Shown here one piece after another: positions 34,257-44,520 of a DNA stretch of 64,000 nt (positions are counted from its first letter, which is position 1; each line of letters opens with the position of its first letter). A model generated the notes under the pieces. That model saw nothing but the letters and a program-made list of their open reading frames with translations, was not told the origin of the DNA and made no database searches. Source of the DNA: Gammaproteobacteria bacterium. GTDB lineage: Bacteria; Pseudomonadota; Gammaproteobacteria; Steroidobacterales; Steroidobacteraceae. The position numbers were made by a program, and so were the translations under genes. The DNA is taken from assembly GCA_028293725.1 (NCBI GenBank), contig JAQGOE010000133.1, positions 29,449 to 93,448 on the forward strand, written 5' to 3'.

Positions 34257-36329
34257 ATGAGCGGTTCGGCATCCTCGACACGCGCGGGCGGCGGCCTCGC
34301 AGCGTTGCTAGCGATAGCGACGCTGCTGCTGGCAGTCGCGGGCGTTTTGTACTTCACCCAGGAGGGCCCCGCTTCGGCCCCGAGCGCCCAGACAGCCCCT
34401 GTCGATGCACTGTATGGCATCGCAGTGGATGCAGAAGGGGCCGTAGCCGGTAACGAGGCCGCCGTTGCGAGCTTCCAGTCGCAGCTGCAACAGCTCAAAG
34501 ACGTCGCCGCTGCGTATCCGAATGCTCCGTTTGCAAAAGACGCCCGCTTCGCACGACTTCTAAGCGATGCGACGACGGTGAGCGAAGCCAAGGGCGCCTT
34601 GATCGACGCGGGCAATGCCGCCCGCGAGACTCGCGATCTCGTGCCGCGCCTCACCACCGAGATGGGCGCGATCATCGGCAACCTGACCGGACCCAATGTC
34701 GACATCGGTAGCCGTGCCCTGGAGCGCTTCGATCTGCGCGCGCAACGTCTGCAACTCGATGTGATGGCCCTGGCTTCCGGGGGCGCCACCAACCAGGCGG
34801 CGCAGCGCCTCGCCGAGAACAACGATTACCTGGGTCAGGTCATCCAGGGCCTGCAAGGGGCCAATACCGGCCTTTCGCTGCCGAAGGTGCCGCCGGGTCC
34901 TGACACCGAGAAGCGGCTGAAGGCACTCGATACGCTCTACACCGATCTCAACAGCGCCGTTCGCCGCGCCGTAACGGCCGCTCCCGCGCTGCCGGCTGCG
35001 CAAACTGCCGCGCGTGACGTCACCACCGACGCGCGTGCCATCGCCAATGCTGTGAAGGCCGCGGAGCCCGTTCCGACGGCGAGCAAGGTGCCGGCGTGGG
35101 TGCCGGGTGGTCTTCTTATCGGCGCGCTGATCCTTCTCGTCCTGGGCGTGATCTCGTCCCTGCGGGTGCGCAAGACTGTCGAAACGCAACGCGTGACCGT
35201 CGACACGCAACGTAAGGAAAACGACCGCAATCAGCAGGCGATTCTGCGCCTCCTCGACGAGCTCTCGAGTCTCGCCGACGGCGATCTCACGGTTCAGGCA
35301 ACCGTGACCGAGGACATCACCGGCGCCATCGCCGACTCGATCAACTACGCGGTCGACGCTTTGCGCGGCCTCGTCACCACTATCAACCAGTCGGCCATCC
35401 AGTTGGACAGCGCCACCCGCCAGACCCAGGCGCTCTCCCAACACCTGGCCAAGGCCAGCGGCGCGCAATCCAAACAGATCTCGTCCGCGACCGAATCGGC
35501 GGGCAGCATGGCCTCCTCCGTGGAGGAGGTTTCCGGTAACGCCGAACGCGCGGCCGACGTCGCCCGCCACTCGGTGGAAGTCGCCCACAAGGGTGGCGAT
35601 GCCGTGCGGCGTACGATCGACGGCATGAATACCATCCGCGAGACGATCCAGGAGACCTCGAAGCGCATCAAGCGCCTCGGCGAGAGCTCCCAGGAGATCG
35701 GCAACATCGTGGAGCTCATCAATGACATCGCCGAGCAGACCAACATCCTGGCCTTGAATGCCTCGATCCAGGCTTCGATGGCAGGTGACGCGGGCCGTGG
35801 CTTCGCAGTCGTCGCCGACGAAGTGCAACGCCTCGCGGAGCGAGCGGCGAATGCCACGAAGCAGATCGAAGTCCTGGTGCGTACGATTCAGACAGACACG
35901 AACGAGGCCGTGGTTTCGATGGAGCGCAGCACGACGGACGTGGTCGGCGGCGCGCTACTGGCGGAGAATGCGGGTGCGGCCCTGGAGGAGATCGAGCAGG
36001 TGTCGAACCAGATCGCCAGCCTCGTGCAGAACATTTCCGGCAGCTCCCGCCAACAGACCGGGGCCGCCCAGAACATCGCGCGCAACATGCAAGTCCTCAA
36101 GGAGATCAGCGTCCAGACAGCGGAATCGACCAACGCAACCTCCGCCGCTATCGCCAAGCTGGCCGAGCTCTCCGCCGGGCTGCGTAAAGCCGCTGCCGGC
36201 TTCCGTCTCCCCGGGACGAGCACCGAGCCGATCGGATCCACCGGTGCGTTCAAGCGCCTGGACGACAACGCCAAGGCTGCGGTGAGCGCACCCCCGGGGC
36301 GGCCCCTGTCCGCCTTCGGCGGCACCTGA
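34257..36329 (+). CDS. pilJ: Methyl-accepting chemotaxis-like receptor PilJ
   Basis: A 690-residue receptor with two transmembrane helices (residues ~12-32, LLAIATLLLAVAGVLYF, and ~280-298, GLLIGALILLVLGVISSL) enclosing a ~250-residue Ala-rich periplasmic sensor of the PilJ type, then a HAMP-like segment and a signalling coiled coil. The hairpin tip reads VELINDIAEQTNILALNASI and DAGRGFAVVADEVQRLAERA. It senses surface contact or pilin and stimulates ChpA. Confidence 0.95.
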   Translation: MSGSASSTRAGGGLAALLAIATLLLAVAGVLYFTQEGPASAPSAQTAPVDALYGIAVDAEGAVAGNEAAVASFQSQLQQLKDVAAAYPNAPFAKDARFARLLSDATTVSEAKGALIDAGNAARETRDLVPRLTTEMGAIIGNLTGPNVDIGSRALERFDLRAQRLQLDVMALASGGATNQAAQRLAENNDYLGQVIQGLQGANTGLSLPKVPPGPDTEKRLKALDTLYTDLNSAVRRAVTAAPALPAAQTAARDVTTDARAIANAVKAAEPVPTASKVPAWVPGGLLIGALILLVLGVISSLRVRKTVETQRVTVDTQRKENDRNQQAILRLLDELSSLADGDLTVQATVTEDITGAIADSINYAVDALRGLVTTINQSAIQLDSATRQTQALSQHLAKASGAQSKQISSATESAGSMASSVEEVSGNAERAADVARHSVEVAHKGGDAVRRTIDGMNTIRETIQETSKRIKRLGESSQEIGNIVELINDIAEQTNILALNASIQASMAGDAGRGFAVVADEVQRLAERAANATKQIEVLVRTIQTDTNEAVVSMERSTTDVVGGALLAENAGAALEEIEQVSNQIASLVQNISGSSRQQTGAAQNIARNMQVLKEISVQTAESTNATSAAIAKLAELSAGLRKAAAGFRLPGTSTEPIGSTGAFKRLDDNAKAAVSAPPGRPLSAFGGT

Positions 36330-36352
36330 GCCCCTTCTTCTAAGAGCTTTTC

Positions 36353-39300
36353 ATGCCGGAAGTCGCTTCCCAGACGCTGGATTTTGTCGGCCGCGAGCTG
36401 AACCTGACGCTCGCCGAGGCCCGCACCGCGCTCGAGAACTACGTCGAGCAGCCGGACAACGTCAGCCTGCTCGAGCGTTGCACGCAAGAGCTGCACCAGG
36501 TGCAGGGTGTCCTGCGCGTGCTCGAAATTTACGGCGCGGCACTGCTCGCCGAGGAAATGGAACAGGTCGCGAGCTACCTGCTTGCCACGGCGACGGAGCG
36601 TAAGAGCCAGGCAGAAAGTCTCGACGCGCTCATGCGCGCCATGGTGCAGTTGCCAAGCTATCTCGAGCGCGTGCTCGCCGGTGGCCGCGACCTCGCACTC
36701 GTATTACTGCCTCTGTTGAATGACCTGCGCGCGGTGCGCGGCAGCGCGTTGCTGTCCGAAGGCACACTGCTGCTGCTCAACTTGAAGTCCGACAAACAGG
36801 CGCAGCCGATCGCGGCCGCGCCTGGCGAGCCGCCACTGACAGTGGAGCAGTGGGCCCGGCGTCTGCGCGCCCGCTTCCAGGTCGGCCTCATCGGCTGGAT
36901 CCGTGGCGAGCGTACCGAGCAAAATCTCGACATCCTGGCCGCTGTTGCCCAGAAGCTCGAGCAGATCGCGACCCGCCAGCCGGTGTTCCAGCTCTGGTGG
37001 GTCATCGGGGCGATTATCGAGGCCCTGCAGGAGAATGGCATCGAAGGCGGCGTTTCGGTGAAGCGCCTCCTCGGTCTCGGCGATCGCGAAATCCGCCGCC
37101 TTTATGAGCAAGGCGAGGCGCGCTACTCGCAGTCGCCCGCCGTCGAGCTTCTCAACAACCTGTTGTATTACGTCGGTCGCGCCGAGTCCTCGGGACCGCG
37201 CGTCACGGCCGTGCGTGCGTCCTTCCGTCTCTCCGAACTACTGCCGGTCGACGAGAGCATCGAGCAGGAGCGCGAGAACCTCTCCGCTCCGAGCGTGAAG
37301 TTGATGCAGACGGTCGCCGCGGCCATCCGCGAGGATCTATCGAAGGTCAAAGATGTTCTGGACATCTTCGTCCGACGTGGCGCCGGCCAGCCGAAGGAGT
37401 TAGCTCCGCAGGTCGAGCTGTTGCGCAAGATCGGGGACACTCTCGGCGTGCTCGGCCTGGGTGAACTGCGCGGCAAAGTGCAGGGTGAGACCGAACGGCT
37501 GCAGAAGATCACCACGGGCGAGCTCAAGGCCGACGAAGCCACGCTCGTTATGATCGCCGCGACCCTGATCAGCGTGGAGGACCGGCTCGACGACAGCCTG
37601 GTCGGCATGATCCGGCCGAAGACCGACAATCTCTCCGAGCCTGACGAAGATGTTGAATTCCAACAGGTGCAGGCCGCGGTGCTGCGCGAGTGCATTCTCA
37701 ATCTCGCGCGCATCAAGGAATCCATCACACAGAATGTAGGCGGCACGCTGGATGCGGCGGGCCTCGACAGCTGGCACGACCTGATGCGCGGTATGAAGGC
37801 CGGGCTGCTGATGCTCGGGAAGTCCCGCGCTGTGGACGTTATCGAAGCCATCACCACGCAGTTGAAGCGTGTGATGCAGCCGGGCGCACGCGCTCTGCCG
37901 GTGGGCTTCATGGACCGTCTCGCCGATGCCATCGTAAGCGTCGAGTACTACATGGAAACGCTGCAGGCCGGCCGCAGCGATCCCTGGTACATGCTGGACA
38001 ACGCACAGGCGTGTGTTCAGGCGCTCGAGCAGCAACAAACACCGGCCGTGCCAACGGTGCCGGCGATGGATCCGTCCGCCTTTGCAAAGACGGTGCAGAT
38101 TTCCACCGTCGGCGGAACGATCATCGACGTCGGCGACCCGGGCGCGACCATGGTCGGCGGATCCGCGATTCCGCCCGTCATTCCGATTTCGCGGACCTCT
38201 GTCGTGCGTGCGTTGGCGGAAAACGCCGACCCCGAGCTCGTGAAACTCTTCATCGAGGAAGCGCACGAAGAGCTTGCCAAGATCCAGCGCTATTTCCCGG
38301 CCTGGGATCAGAATCCCATGGACCGCGAGGCACTCGTGACCGTGCGCCGCTCGTTCCACACCCTCAAGGGCAGCGGCCGTATGGTCGGCGCGCGCGAGCT
38401 TGGCGAGTTCGCCTGGTCGATTGAGAACCTGGTGAATCGCGTTCTCGACAATACGCTCACCCGAACGCCGGCGATCCTCACCGTCTTGCGTGAGGCTGTC
38501 GCCGCGTTGCCCGAGCTCATCGAGCAGCTCGAAACGGCACGCAAACCGCGCGCCGATATGATCGAGATCGCTTCGCGCGCCCACGCCCTTGCTGCCGGAA
38601 AGACGCCCACTACGACTGCGCGCGCGGCGGCTGTTGAGGCGCCACCTAGTGAGGCTGTGGAGCATCACACTGGCGGCACGGCGACCGTTGCTATCACGAA
38701 TTTCCCGGGTGCTCCACAGGCCGCCGCTCGACCTGGTGCGCCGACGTCTGCGGGTTCCGGCGCGGATTCTGGAGTGCTGTCGTCCACGTTCACGGGGACT
38801 GCGTCGGGTGCGCCGACAGTGTCCGCGGCTCCCGGTTCATCGCAGGGGACTCCCACATCCACGCGTCCGGGGGCTGCTGCACCTCCGTATGGCGCACCCA
38901 CGAGCGTTACGCCGGCGCCCACGCATTCGGCGACGCCGACTGCTGGATCGGCTAATGGATCGTCAGGATCGCCTAACGGGGCGCCTGTTACGCCGCCTTA
39001 TGCGACGCCCGGGGCGTCGGGTTCTGCGCCTGGGTCACCTCCGTATGGCGCGCCCGCGGGGGCTAGCGAACAGTCTCCCAATGGTGGCGCACCCGCAGCG
39101 GGTACTTCGGCGGCATCGTCCGGACTTTCGGGGTCGGCGCCTGCGCTCTTAGCACATGCAGTGGCCGCCGCTTCGGTGGCATCGCCTTCGTCCCAGACGT
39201 CGGGACCCACTGCACCTTCAGCGCCGCGCGCGACGCCCCCTGCTGCTGCGGTCTCCGCACCTGCCGCGGCCGCACCGCCGCCTGCCGATGCGGGCAGGCC

Positions 39301-42300
39301 GTCAGGCCTCGACGACGTGCTGCGCGAGATCTATGCGCGCGAAACGAACACTCACGTCGCGACCGTCCGTGCCTATCTCGAACGCGAGTCGGGGCTGGCG
39401 GAGCCACACGTGCTCCCCGAAGACGTCTATCGCGCGTGTCACACCCTTTCTGGTAGCTCGAAGATGGCGCAGGCGCGCCATGGCACTCGCGTCGCCGAAC
39501 CGCTCGATCACTGGCTGCGTCGCGTGTTCAGTAGTGGGCTGGGTCTGACGCAAAAGGACCTAACTCTCCTCGCGGACTGCATGCTGGCGATGGAGTCCGT
39601 CGCAACTCACCTCGACGAACCCACGGGGTATTTCGTGACCCATTGGGAACTGCAAGAGCGTATTGCCGAGGCTGACAAGGCCCTCGACCAACGGTTGGCC
39701 GCTGCTGCAGCGGCACGCGCCGCGCAGGAAGCTTCTACCGACGAAGCGGCGTCCGAAGACATGGTTCCGGAGGAAGAGCCTGAGTCGTCGGAGGATGCTG
39801 GAGACTTCGACCCCGAAGTCGCGGCGATCTTCACCGAAGAGGCGACGGAGCTTATCGAAGCGTCCGAGCAGGCCCTGGGCGACTGGCGCTCGGAGCCGGG
39901 TAGCGCGGAGTACCGTTCGGGACTCAAGCGGCCACTGCACACGTTGAAAGGCGGAGCCCGCATGGCGGGCATCATGGCGATGGGCGACCTGAGCCACGAG
40001 TTGGAAACCCTGGTCATGCAGGTGGACAACGGTACGGTCGCCCCGAATGACGCGCTGTTTGAAGTCGTGCAGGCAAGCCTGGACGAGCTGGCTCGCATGC
40101 GCGAGATGGTTGCTAACGGCCGCCGCGTTTCGCCGGCCCGCGCGATGATTGCGCGCATCAAATCCTTGTCACTTCCGAAGAGCGCGCAGGCCGCTTCCGC
40201 CGCCACACCTGCTCGTGCGGCTGCCCCGACGCCTGCGAGTGCCCCCCCTTTTTTTCCAGAGCCTACTAAGCCCGAAATCCCGGAATTCGACACTGATATT
40301 GTCAAATTCAGTGCCGAGATCGCGCGGCTGACGCCGCGAGCGCCGGACGCGGGTCCTGAGCCTGCGTCCGAGCAGCCGACCGAAGAGTCGTTCGACCTGA
40401 TCGACGACGCTGACCCGACCGCAGAGAGCGCCGCCCTCATATTCACTCCGCCGTTGGAGTCAGTAGAGGCGCTCACCCAACCTGACGACCTCGAAGGCAG
40501 CGATGTTGGCGAAGCCATCGAGGTTGGTGAAGGTATCGTGGTCAGCGAGAGTGATGCGTCTTTCGACGAGATACTCGGAGCCGGCGCCATACCTGATGTA
40601 CACGCGCCGCAGGCTCAACCGCCCGAGCAGTCCTGGCTGAACGAGTCGTCGCAAGCGCCCTGGCCCGCGGACCTGCAATCTAAAGATGCCGACCCGAATG
40701 TGCTGACGAGCACCGGTGCCAGCCTCGACGACGCGGCCAACGCGCATGCTTTCCTCAATTTCACAGACGGCGCGAATGACTCGTCCGACGCTGAACTCCT
40801 GGGCGCCGCCTTCAATGCGGAAGGGGAGCCAGAGCGAGAAGGTGGGCAAAGCCACGATTTCAGCAGCGGCCTTCACAGCGGAGCTGGCGAAAATGAGGGT
40901 GCGGCCGCTGACGCCGGGCTTGGCTCCGACCTGAGTGTTGGTACGGCCGGTCAGGTCGGATTTGGATCCGACCTCGACGTGGGCGCCGAAGGTAACGTCG
41001 GTTTCACCTCTAACCTCGATGTCAGCGATAACGGTAACGCCGACGCCGGGATGATTGTTGTTGAGGAGCCGTCCGCTTTCGACGCGTTGCCTGTGGTCGA
41101 CGCTCCTGCACCCGAGATTGAGCACCTCTCTGCCACGGGCGTTCACACGGCCCCCATCGAACAATCCTTCGCGGAACCTGCTCCTCTTCCGCAGCCGGCC
41201 GCGCCGGCTGTATCCAGGAGTGTTTCCATCAGCTTCGAGCGCCGCAACGAGCCACGAGGCGGCGATGATGGCCTGCAGCCACCAGCGCCCGTGCCTCCAG
41301 GACGTGAGCCGGTTGCGCCCGTCGAGCGCCAGGAAATGGCGCGCGTCGACGCGGAACTGCTCGACCAACTGCTGAACATCTCCGGCGAGGCGAGCATCGC
41401 GCGCTCGCGGTTGGAGCAGCAGCTCGGCTCCTTCGACTTCAACCTCGGTGAGCTTTCCCGTACCGTCACCCGTTTGAAGGAGCAGTTGCGCAGCCTCGAA
41501 ATCGAGACTGAAGCGCAAATCCTGCACCGTCACGAGGACGAGGGCGGCCACCGCAGCGAGTTCGATCCGCTCGAGCTCGACCGTTACTCCTCGATCCAAC
41601 AGTTCTCGCGCGCCCTGGCCGAGACCGCGAACGACGTCGCGAGCATCCAGCAGCTCCTCGAGAACCTGGCGAAGGACACGCAGACCCTGCTGCAACAGCA
41701 GGCGCGCACTATCACCGAGCTGCAGAATGGCCTCATGCGGACCCGCATGGTGCCCTTCCAGCGCCACGTGCAGCGACTCGCCCGTATCGTGCGGCAAGCC
41801 GCCTCGGACACCAACAAGCGAGCCGAGCTCATCGTCGAAGGCGCCTCCGGTGAGCTCGATCGCCAGGTGTTGGAGCGCATGCTGCCGCCTTTCGAGCACA
41901 TGCTACGTAACGCGGTCGTACACGGTATTGAAAAGCCCGAAGAGCGTATCCGCGCCGGCAAACCCGAGGCGGGCCGTATCGTTCTCGAGTTGCATCGCGA
42001 AGGCGCCGAAGTCATGGTGCGCCTCACGGACGACGGCGGCGGCATGAATCTCAAGGCCATCCGTGCCAAGGGCCAGTCGCTCGGGCTCATTGCCTCGGGC
42101 CAGACCCTGAGCGATGAAGATGCCATGCAGCTGATTCTCGAGCCCGGCTTCTCGACCGCGGGCGCGATTACTCAACAGGCGGGTCGCGGCGTTGGTATGG
42201 ATGTGGTGGCGACCGAGATCAAACGTCTCGGCGGCGCCTTGCACATGGAAACCAAGTCGGGCGAGGGCACGGTCTTCACGATCCGCTTGCCGTTTACGCT

Positions 42301-43177
42301 CGCGATCAGCCATGCGCTCGTCGTTCGGACCGGCGAAGAATTCTACGCGCTGCCGTTGCCGACGGTCGAAGGCGTGTTGCGTTTGTCCAAGGCCGAAGTC
42401 ACCGCGCACCTCGGGCGTGACGCCGCGGCCTTCGACTACGGCGGCCAGAAGTATCGATTCCAACATCTCGCGAACTTCGTGAGCCTCGAGCCTTCGCCGC
42501 TCCCGGAGCAGGACGTCACCATCCCGGTCGTGCTGGTGCGCGCCGGTGAGCACTCGACCGGCCTCGTCGCCGACGAGCTGGTGGGTAGCCGCGAGATCGT
42601 GGTGAAATCGGTCGGCCCGCAGATCTCGAGCATTCGCGGTATCTCAGGCGCGACGATCCTGGGCGACGGCCGCATCGTGATCATTCTCGATATCGGAGCG
42701 CTCGTGCGCGCCGAATGGCGCGCCCGGCCGCAGACGCCGATCGTTCCGAAAGAGAAGACCGACAAGCGCGTCTTCGCGATGGTGGTCGACGACTCCATTA
42801 CCGTACGCCGCGTGACCCAGCGTCTCCTCGAGCGCAACGGCATGCGCGTCATTACAGCGCGCGACGGCATGGACGCGGTGTCACAACTGCAAGACAACAT
42901 TCCGGACATCATTCTGCTCGACATCGAGATGCCGCGCATGGACGGCTACGAAGTCGCAGCGCACGTACGCAATGATCCACGCCTGAAAGACGTGCCGATC
43001 ATCATGATCACATCTCGTGTCGGCGAGAAACACCGTGCCCGAGCGATCGAGCTCGGCGTGGACGACTACCTGGGCAAACCGTACCAGGAAGCGCAATTGC
43101 TGGAAGCCATCGCGCCGCTCGTCGAGCGCCGCCGCGTGGCCATCGGCAGCCACCTGTACGCCGCCGAGTTAGGTTGA
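36353..43177 (+). CDS. chpA: Hybrid chemotaxis histidine kinase ChpA/PilL
   Basis: A 2274-residue CheA-type kinase. Hpt-like segments: HQVQGVLRVLEIYG (H48), HTLKGSGRMVG (H669), HTLSGSSKMAQ (H1030), HTLKGGARMAG (H1196); other N-terminal helical bundles are degenerate. Residues ~760-980 are a Pro/Ala/Ser/Thr/Gly linker; a second acidic low-complexity part covers ~1260-1600. CheA dimerisation, GHKL ATPase (RNAVVHG with N1853; DDGGGMN; GRGVGMDVV), a CheW-like domain (~1985-2125) and a C-terminal receiver (D2190 in LLDIEMPRMDGYE) follow. It phosphorylates PilG and PilH. P. aeruginosa ChpA is 2472 residues, so size is normal. Confidence 0.97.
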   Translation: MPEVASQTLDFVGRELNLTLAEARTALENYVEQPDNVSLLERCTQELHQVQGVLRVLEIYGAALLAEEMEQVASYLLATATERKSQAESLDALMRAMVQLPSYLERVLAGGRDLALVLLPLLNDLRAVRGSALLSEGTLLLLNLKSDKQAQPIAAAPGEPPLTVEQWARRLRARFQVGLIGWIRGERTEQNLDILAAVAQKLEQIATRQPVFQLWWVIGAIIEALQENGIEGGVSVKRLLGLGDREIRRLYEQGEARYSQSPAVELLNNLLYYVGRAESSGPRVTAVRASFRLSELLPVDESIEQERENLSAPSVKLMQTVAAAIREDLSKVKDVLDIFVRRGAGQPKELAPQVELLRKIGDTLGVLGLGELRGKVQGETERLQKITTGELKADEATLVMIAATLISVEDRLDDSLVGMIRPKTDNLSEPDEDVEFQQVQAAVLRECILNLARIKESITQNVGGTLDAAGLDSWHDLMRGMKAGLLMLGKSRAVDVIEAITTQLKRVMQPGARALPVGFMDRLADAIVSVEYYMETLQAGRSDPWYMLDNAQACVQALEQQQTPAVPTVPAMDPSAFAKTVQISTVGGTIIDVGDPGATMVGGSAIPPVIPISRTSVVRALAENADPELVKLFIEEAHEELAKIQRYFPAWDQNPMDREALVTVRRSFHTLKGSGRMVGARELGEFAWSIENLVNRVLDNTLTRTPAILTVLREAVAALPELIEQLETARKPRADMIEIASRAHALAAGKTPTTTARAAAVEAPPSEAVEHHTGGTATVAITNFPGAPQAAARPGAPTSAGSGADSGVLSSTFTGTASGAPTVSAAPGSSQGTPTSTRPGAAAPPYGAPTSVTPAPTHSATPTAGSANGSSGSPNGAPVTPPYATPGASGSAPGSPPYGAPAGASEQSPNGGAPAAGTSAASSGLSGSAPALLAHAVAAASVASPSSQTSGPTAPSAPRATPPAAAVSAPAAAAPPPADAGRPSGLDDVLREIYARETNTHVATVRAYLERESGLAEPHVLPEDVYRACHTLSGSSKMAQARHGTRVAEPLDHWLRRVFSSGLGLTQKDLTLLADCMLAMESVATHLDEPTGYFVTHWELQERIAEADKALDQRLAAAAAARAAQEASTDEAASEDMVPEEEPESSEDAGDFDPEVAAIFTEEATELIEASEQALGDWRSEPGSAEYRSGLKRPLHTLKGGARMAGIMAMGDLSHELETLVMQVDNGTVAPNDALFEVVQASLDELARMREMVANGRRVSPARAMIARIKSLSLPKSAQAASAATPARAAAPTPASAPPFFPEPTKPEIPEFDTDIVKFSAEIARLTPRAPDAGPEPASEQPTEESFDLIDDADPTAESAALIFTPPLESVEALTQPDDLEGSDVGEAIEVGEGIVVSESDASFDEILGAGAIPDVHAPQAQPPEQSWLNESSQAPWPADLQSKDADPNVLTSTGASLDDAANAHAFLNFTDGANDSSDAELLGAAFNAEGEPEREGGQSHDFSSGLHSGAGENEGAAADAGLGSDLSVGTAGQVGFGSDLDVGAEGNVGFTSNLDVSDNGNADAGMIVVEEPSAFDALPVVDAPAPEIEHLSATGVHTAPIEQSFAEPAPLPQPAAPAVSRSVSISFERRNEPRGGDDGLQPPAPVPPGREPVAPVERQEMARVDAELLDQLLNISGEASIARSRLEQQLGSFDFNLGELSRTVTRLKEQLRSLEIETEAQILHRHEDEGGHRSEFDPLELDRYSSIQQFSRALAETANDVASIQQLLENLAKDTQTLLQQQARTITELQNGLMRTRMVPFQRHVQRLARIVRQAASDTNKRAELIVEGASGELDRQVLERMLPPFEHMLRNAVVHGIEKPEERIRAGKPEAGRIVLELHREGAEVMVRLTDDGGGMNLKAIRAKGQSLGLIASGQTLSDEDAMQLILEPGFSTAGAITQQAGRGVGMDVVATEIKRLGGALHMETKSGEGTVFTIRLPFTLAISHALVVRTGEEFYALPLPTVEGVLRLSKAEVTAHLGRDAAAFDYGGQKYRFQHLANFVSLEPSPLPEQDVTIPVVLVRAGEHSTGLVADELVGSREIVVKSVGPQISSIRGISGATILGDGRIVIILDIGALVRAEWRARPQTPIVPKEKTDKRVFAMVVDDSITVRRVTQRLLERNGMRVITARDGMDAVSQLQDNIPDIILLDIEMPRMDGYEVAAHVRNDPRLKDVPIIMITSRVGEKHRARAIELGVDDYLGKPYQEAQLLEAIAPLVERRRVAIGSHLYAAELG

Positions 43178-43186
43178 GAGACCCCA

Positions 43187-43660
43187 ATGGCCGAACGCGT
43201 TACAGAAATTTATAGCCTGCTGGTCCCGCTCGTCGACGGACGACTGATCATTCCGCGTGCCTGTGTCGCTGAGGTGGTTGGGTTTCAGACACCGTCCGAG
43301 ATGACCGGGGCGCCGCCGTGGTACATCGGTACGGTTCCCTGGAACGGCAAGGCAGTTCCTCTCGTGTCCTTCGAAGGCGCGTGCGGGCAGATGATTCCGC
43401 CAGCGTCAGGCCGCACACGTATCGTTATCCTCCATTGCCTGGGCACGCGCGTGGATGGTGGTAACTTCGCGATCGTCTCGCAGGGCTTCCCACAACTCGT
43501 GCGTGTCAGCAACGACGTCGTCCGACCCGACAACTCACGAGTTTTCCCCGATCGCGCGCCGGTGATCTGTCAGGTTCGTATGATCAACGAGACGCCGTTG
43601 GTTCCCGACCTCGAGCGCCTCGAAGAGATGATCGCGGAAGAGACGACCATCGCCAGCTAG
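43187..43660 (+). CDS. chpC: CheW-like protein ChpC
   Basis: A 157-residue single CheW domain (SLLVPLVDGRLIIPRACVAEVVG, WYIGTVPWNGKAVPLVSFEGACG) that starts 9 bp after chpA. ChpC is the second adaptor in the system. The methyltransferase pilK (between pilJ and chpA) and methylesterase chpB (between chpA and chpC) found in P. aeruginosa are absent here. Confidence 0.93.
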   Translation: MAERVTEIYSLLVPLVDGRLIIPRACVAEVVGFQTPSEMTGAPPWYIGTVPWNGKAVPLVSFEGACGQMIPPASGRTRIVILHCLGTRVDGGNFAIVSQGFPQLVRVSNDVVRPDNSRVFPDRAPVICQVRMINETPLVPDLERLEEMIAEETTIAS

Positions 43661-43670
43661 GAGCCTGGGC

Positions 43671-44519
43671 TCAGCGCGCGGGAACCGGCATCGCCCTGGG
43701 CGGCCCCAATGTCGCGGTGCCTTTTGGCGCATCGTCACTCGAAGTCGTACCGCCCGAGCTAGTGCCGCCCGCTGCCGCCGCTTTCTGCTGAGCGCTCTGC
43801 GACCGTCGCGACGCCGGTGGCCTGAACCCGATGGGCACCGTATCCCCGTTATCCATCATTTTCGCGAACGGTAGTCCGTTCACGGATGCCAGTGTGCCTG
43901 CGCACAACTCGAGCTTCGGCACTTTGGGCCATTGCTGCATTGTCAGCGTGATCTTCGGAATATCCACGTCGACGCTCGTGACCGGTACTGCGAGCGCGCC
44001 GGCGAGATGCTCGATGAGCGTGCGCAACTCGTCAGCGAAGTCATCCTGTAGCGACGGGTCACGCGTTAGAAAGTAAGTCGTCAGATAGCGGGCGATCGGC
44101 GATGCCTTGCCGATCTCGTGATTCACGAGCTCCTGCTCATTGGCGAACGTGAATATCGAGGTGGTCGAAAGATAGTCCACGAAGTCCGTCGGGACCGACG
44201 GCTCCTCCGAATGAATCGCGGCGGTGGTGACCTTGATGACTGTGCCGGTTTTCTTGATCTGCACGTCTCCGAGCTCGAGCTGGTAAACCAGTTTCGCGGG
44301 CCACGCCATGAAGATCGTCGGCGTCTTCCCGAGCACCGCCGGACAGGCGCGGTACCAGATCGCGACCTGCCGCTCGTGTTCGATCACTGCGTGCGTGCGC
44401 ACCTGCGTGAGGATGACCTGTACCGGATCCACCGGCTCCTGCTTCTTCTCGCCCCAGATCGAGCGACCGATGAGGCCGCCGAGGATCAGGGCGAGGAGTG
44501 CGATGACGAGGTATTTCAC
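43671..44519 (-). CDS. Membrane-anchored DUF4230-like protein
   Basis: A 282-residue protein with a single N-terminal membrane helix (YLVIALLALILGGLIGRSIW), then a domain with VILTQVRTHAVIEHERQVAIW and LVYQLELGDVQIKKTG, the pattern of DUF4230 proteins. The C terminus is low-complexity (Ser/Gly/Ala/Thr). Convergent with chpC and only 1 bp from the rsmE stop. Function unknown. Confidence 0.75.
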   Translation of the reverse strand: MKYLVIALLALILGGLIGRSIWGEKKQEPVDPVQVILTQVRTHAVIEHERQVAIWYRACPAVLGKTPTIFMAWPAKLVYQLELGDVQIKKTGTVIKVTTAAIHSEEPSVPTDFVDYLSTTSIFTFANEQELVNHEIGKASPIARYLTTYFLTRDPSLQDDFADELRTLIEHLAGALAVPVTSVDVDIPKITLTMQQWPKVPKLELCAGTLASVNGLPFAKMMDNGDTVPIGFRPPASRRSQSAQQKAAAAGGTSSGGTTSSDDAPKGTATLGPPRAMPVPAR

Positions 44520-44520
44520 G

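Noticed and set aside
34560..35828. 422-codon minus-strand frame opposite pilJ
   Set aside because: High-GC shadow of the pilJ coding strand with biased composition; pilJ itself is certain.
38640..39300. Low-complexity stretch in chpA as possible repeat expansion or assembly error
   Set aside because: The frame stays open, units are not regular, and ChpA proteins normally have Pro/Ala-rich linkers between Hpt domains.
40460..41899. 479-codon minus-strand frame opposite chpA
   Set aside because: Lies inside chpA, whose plus-strand domains are continuous through the region.
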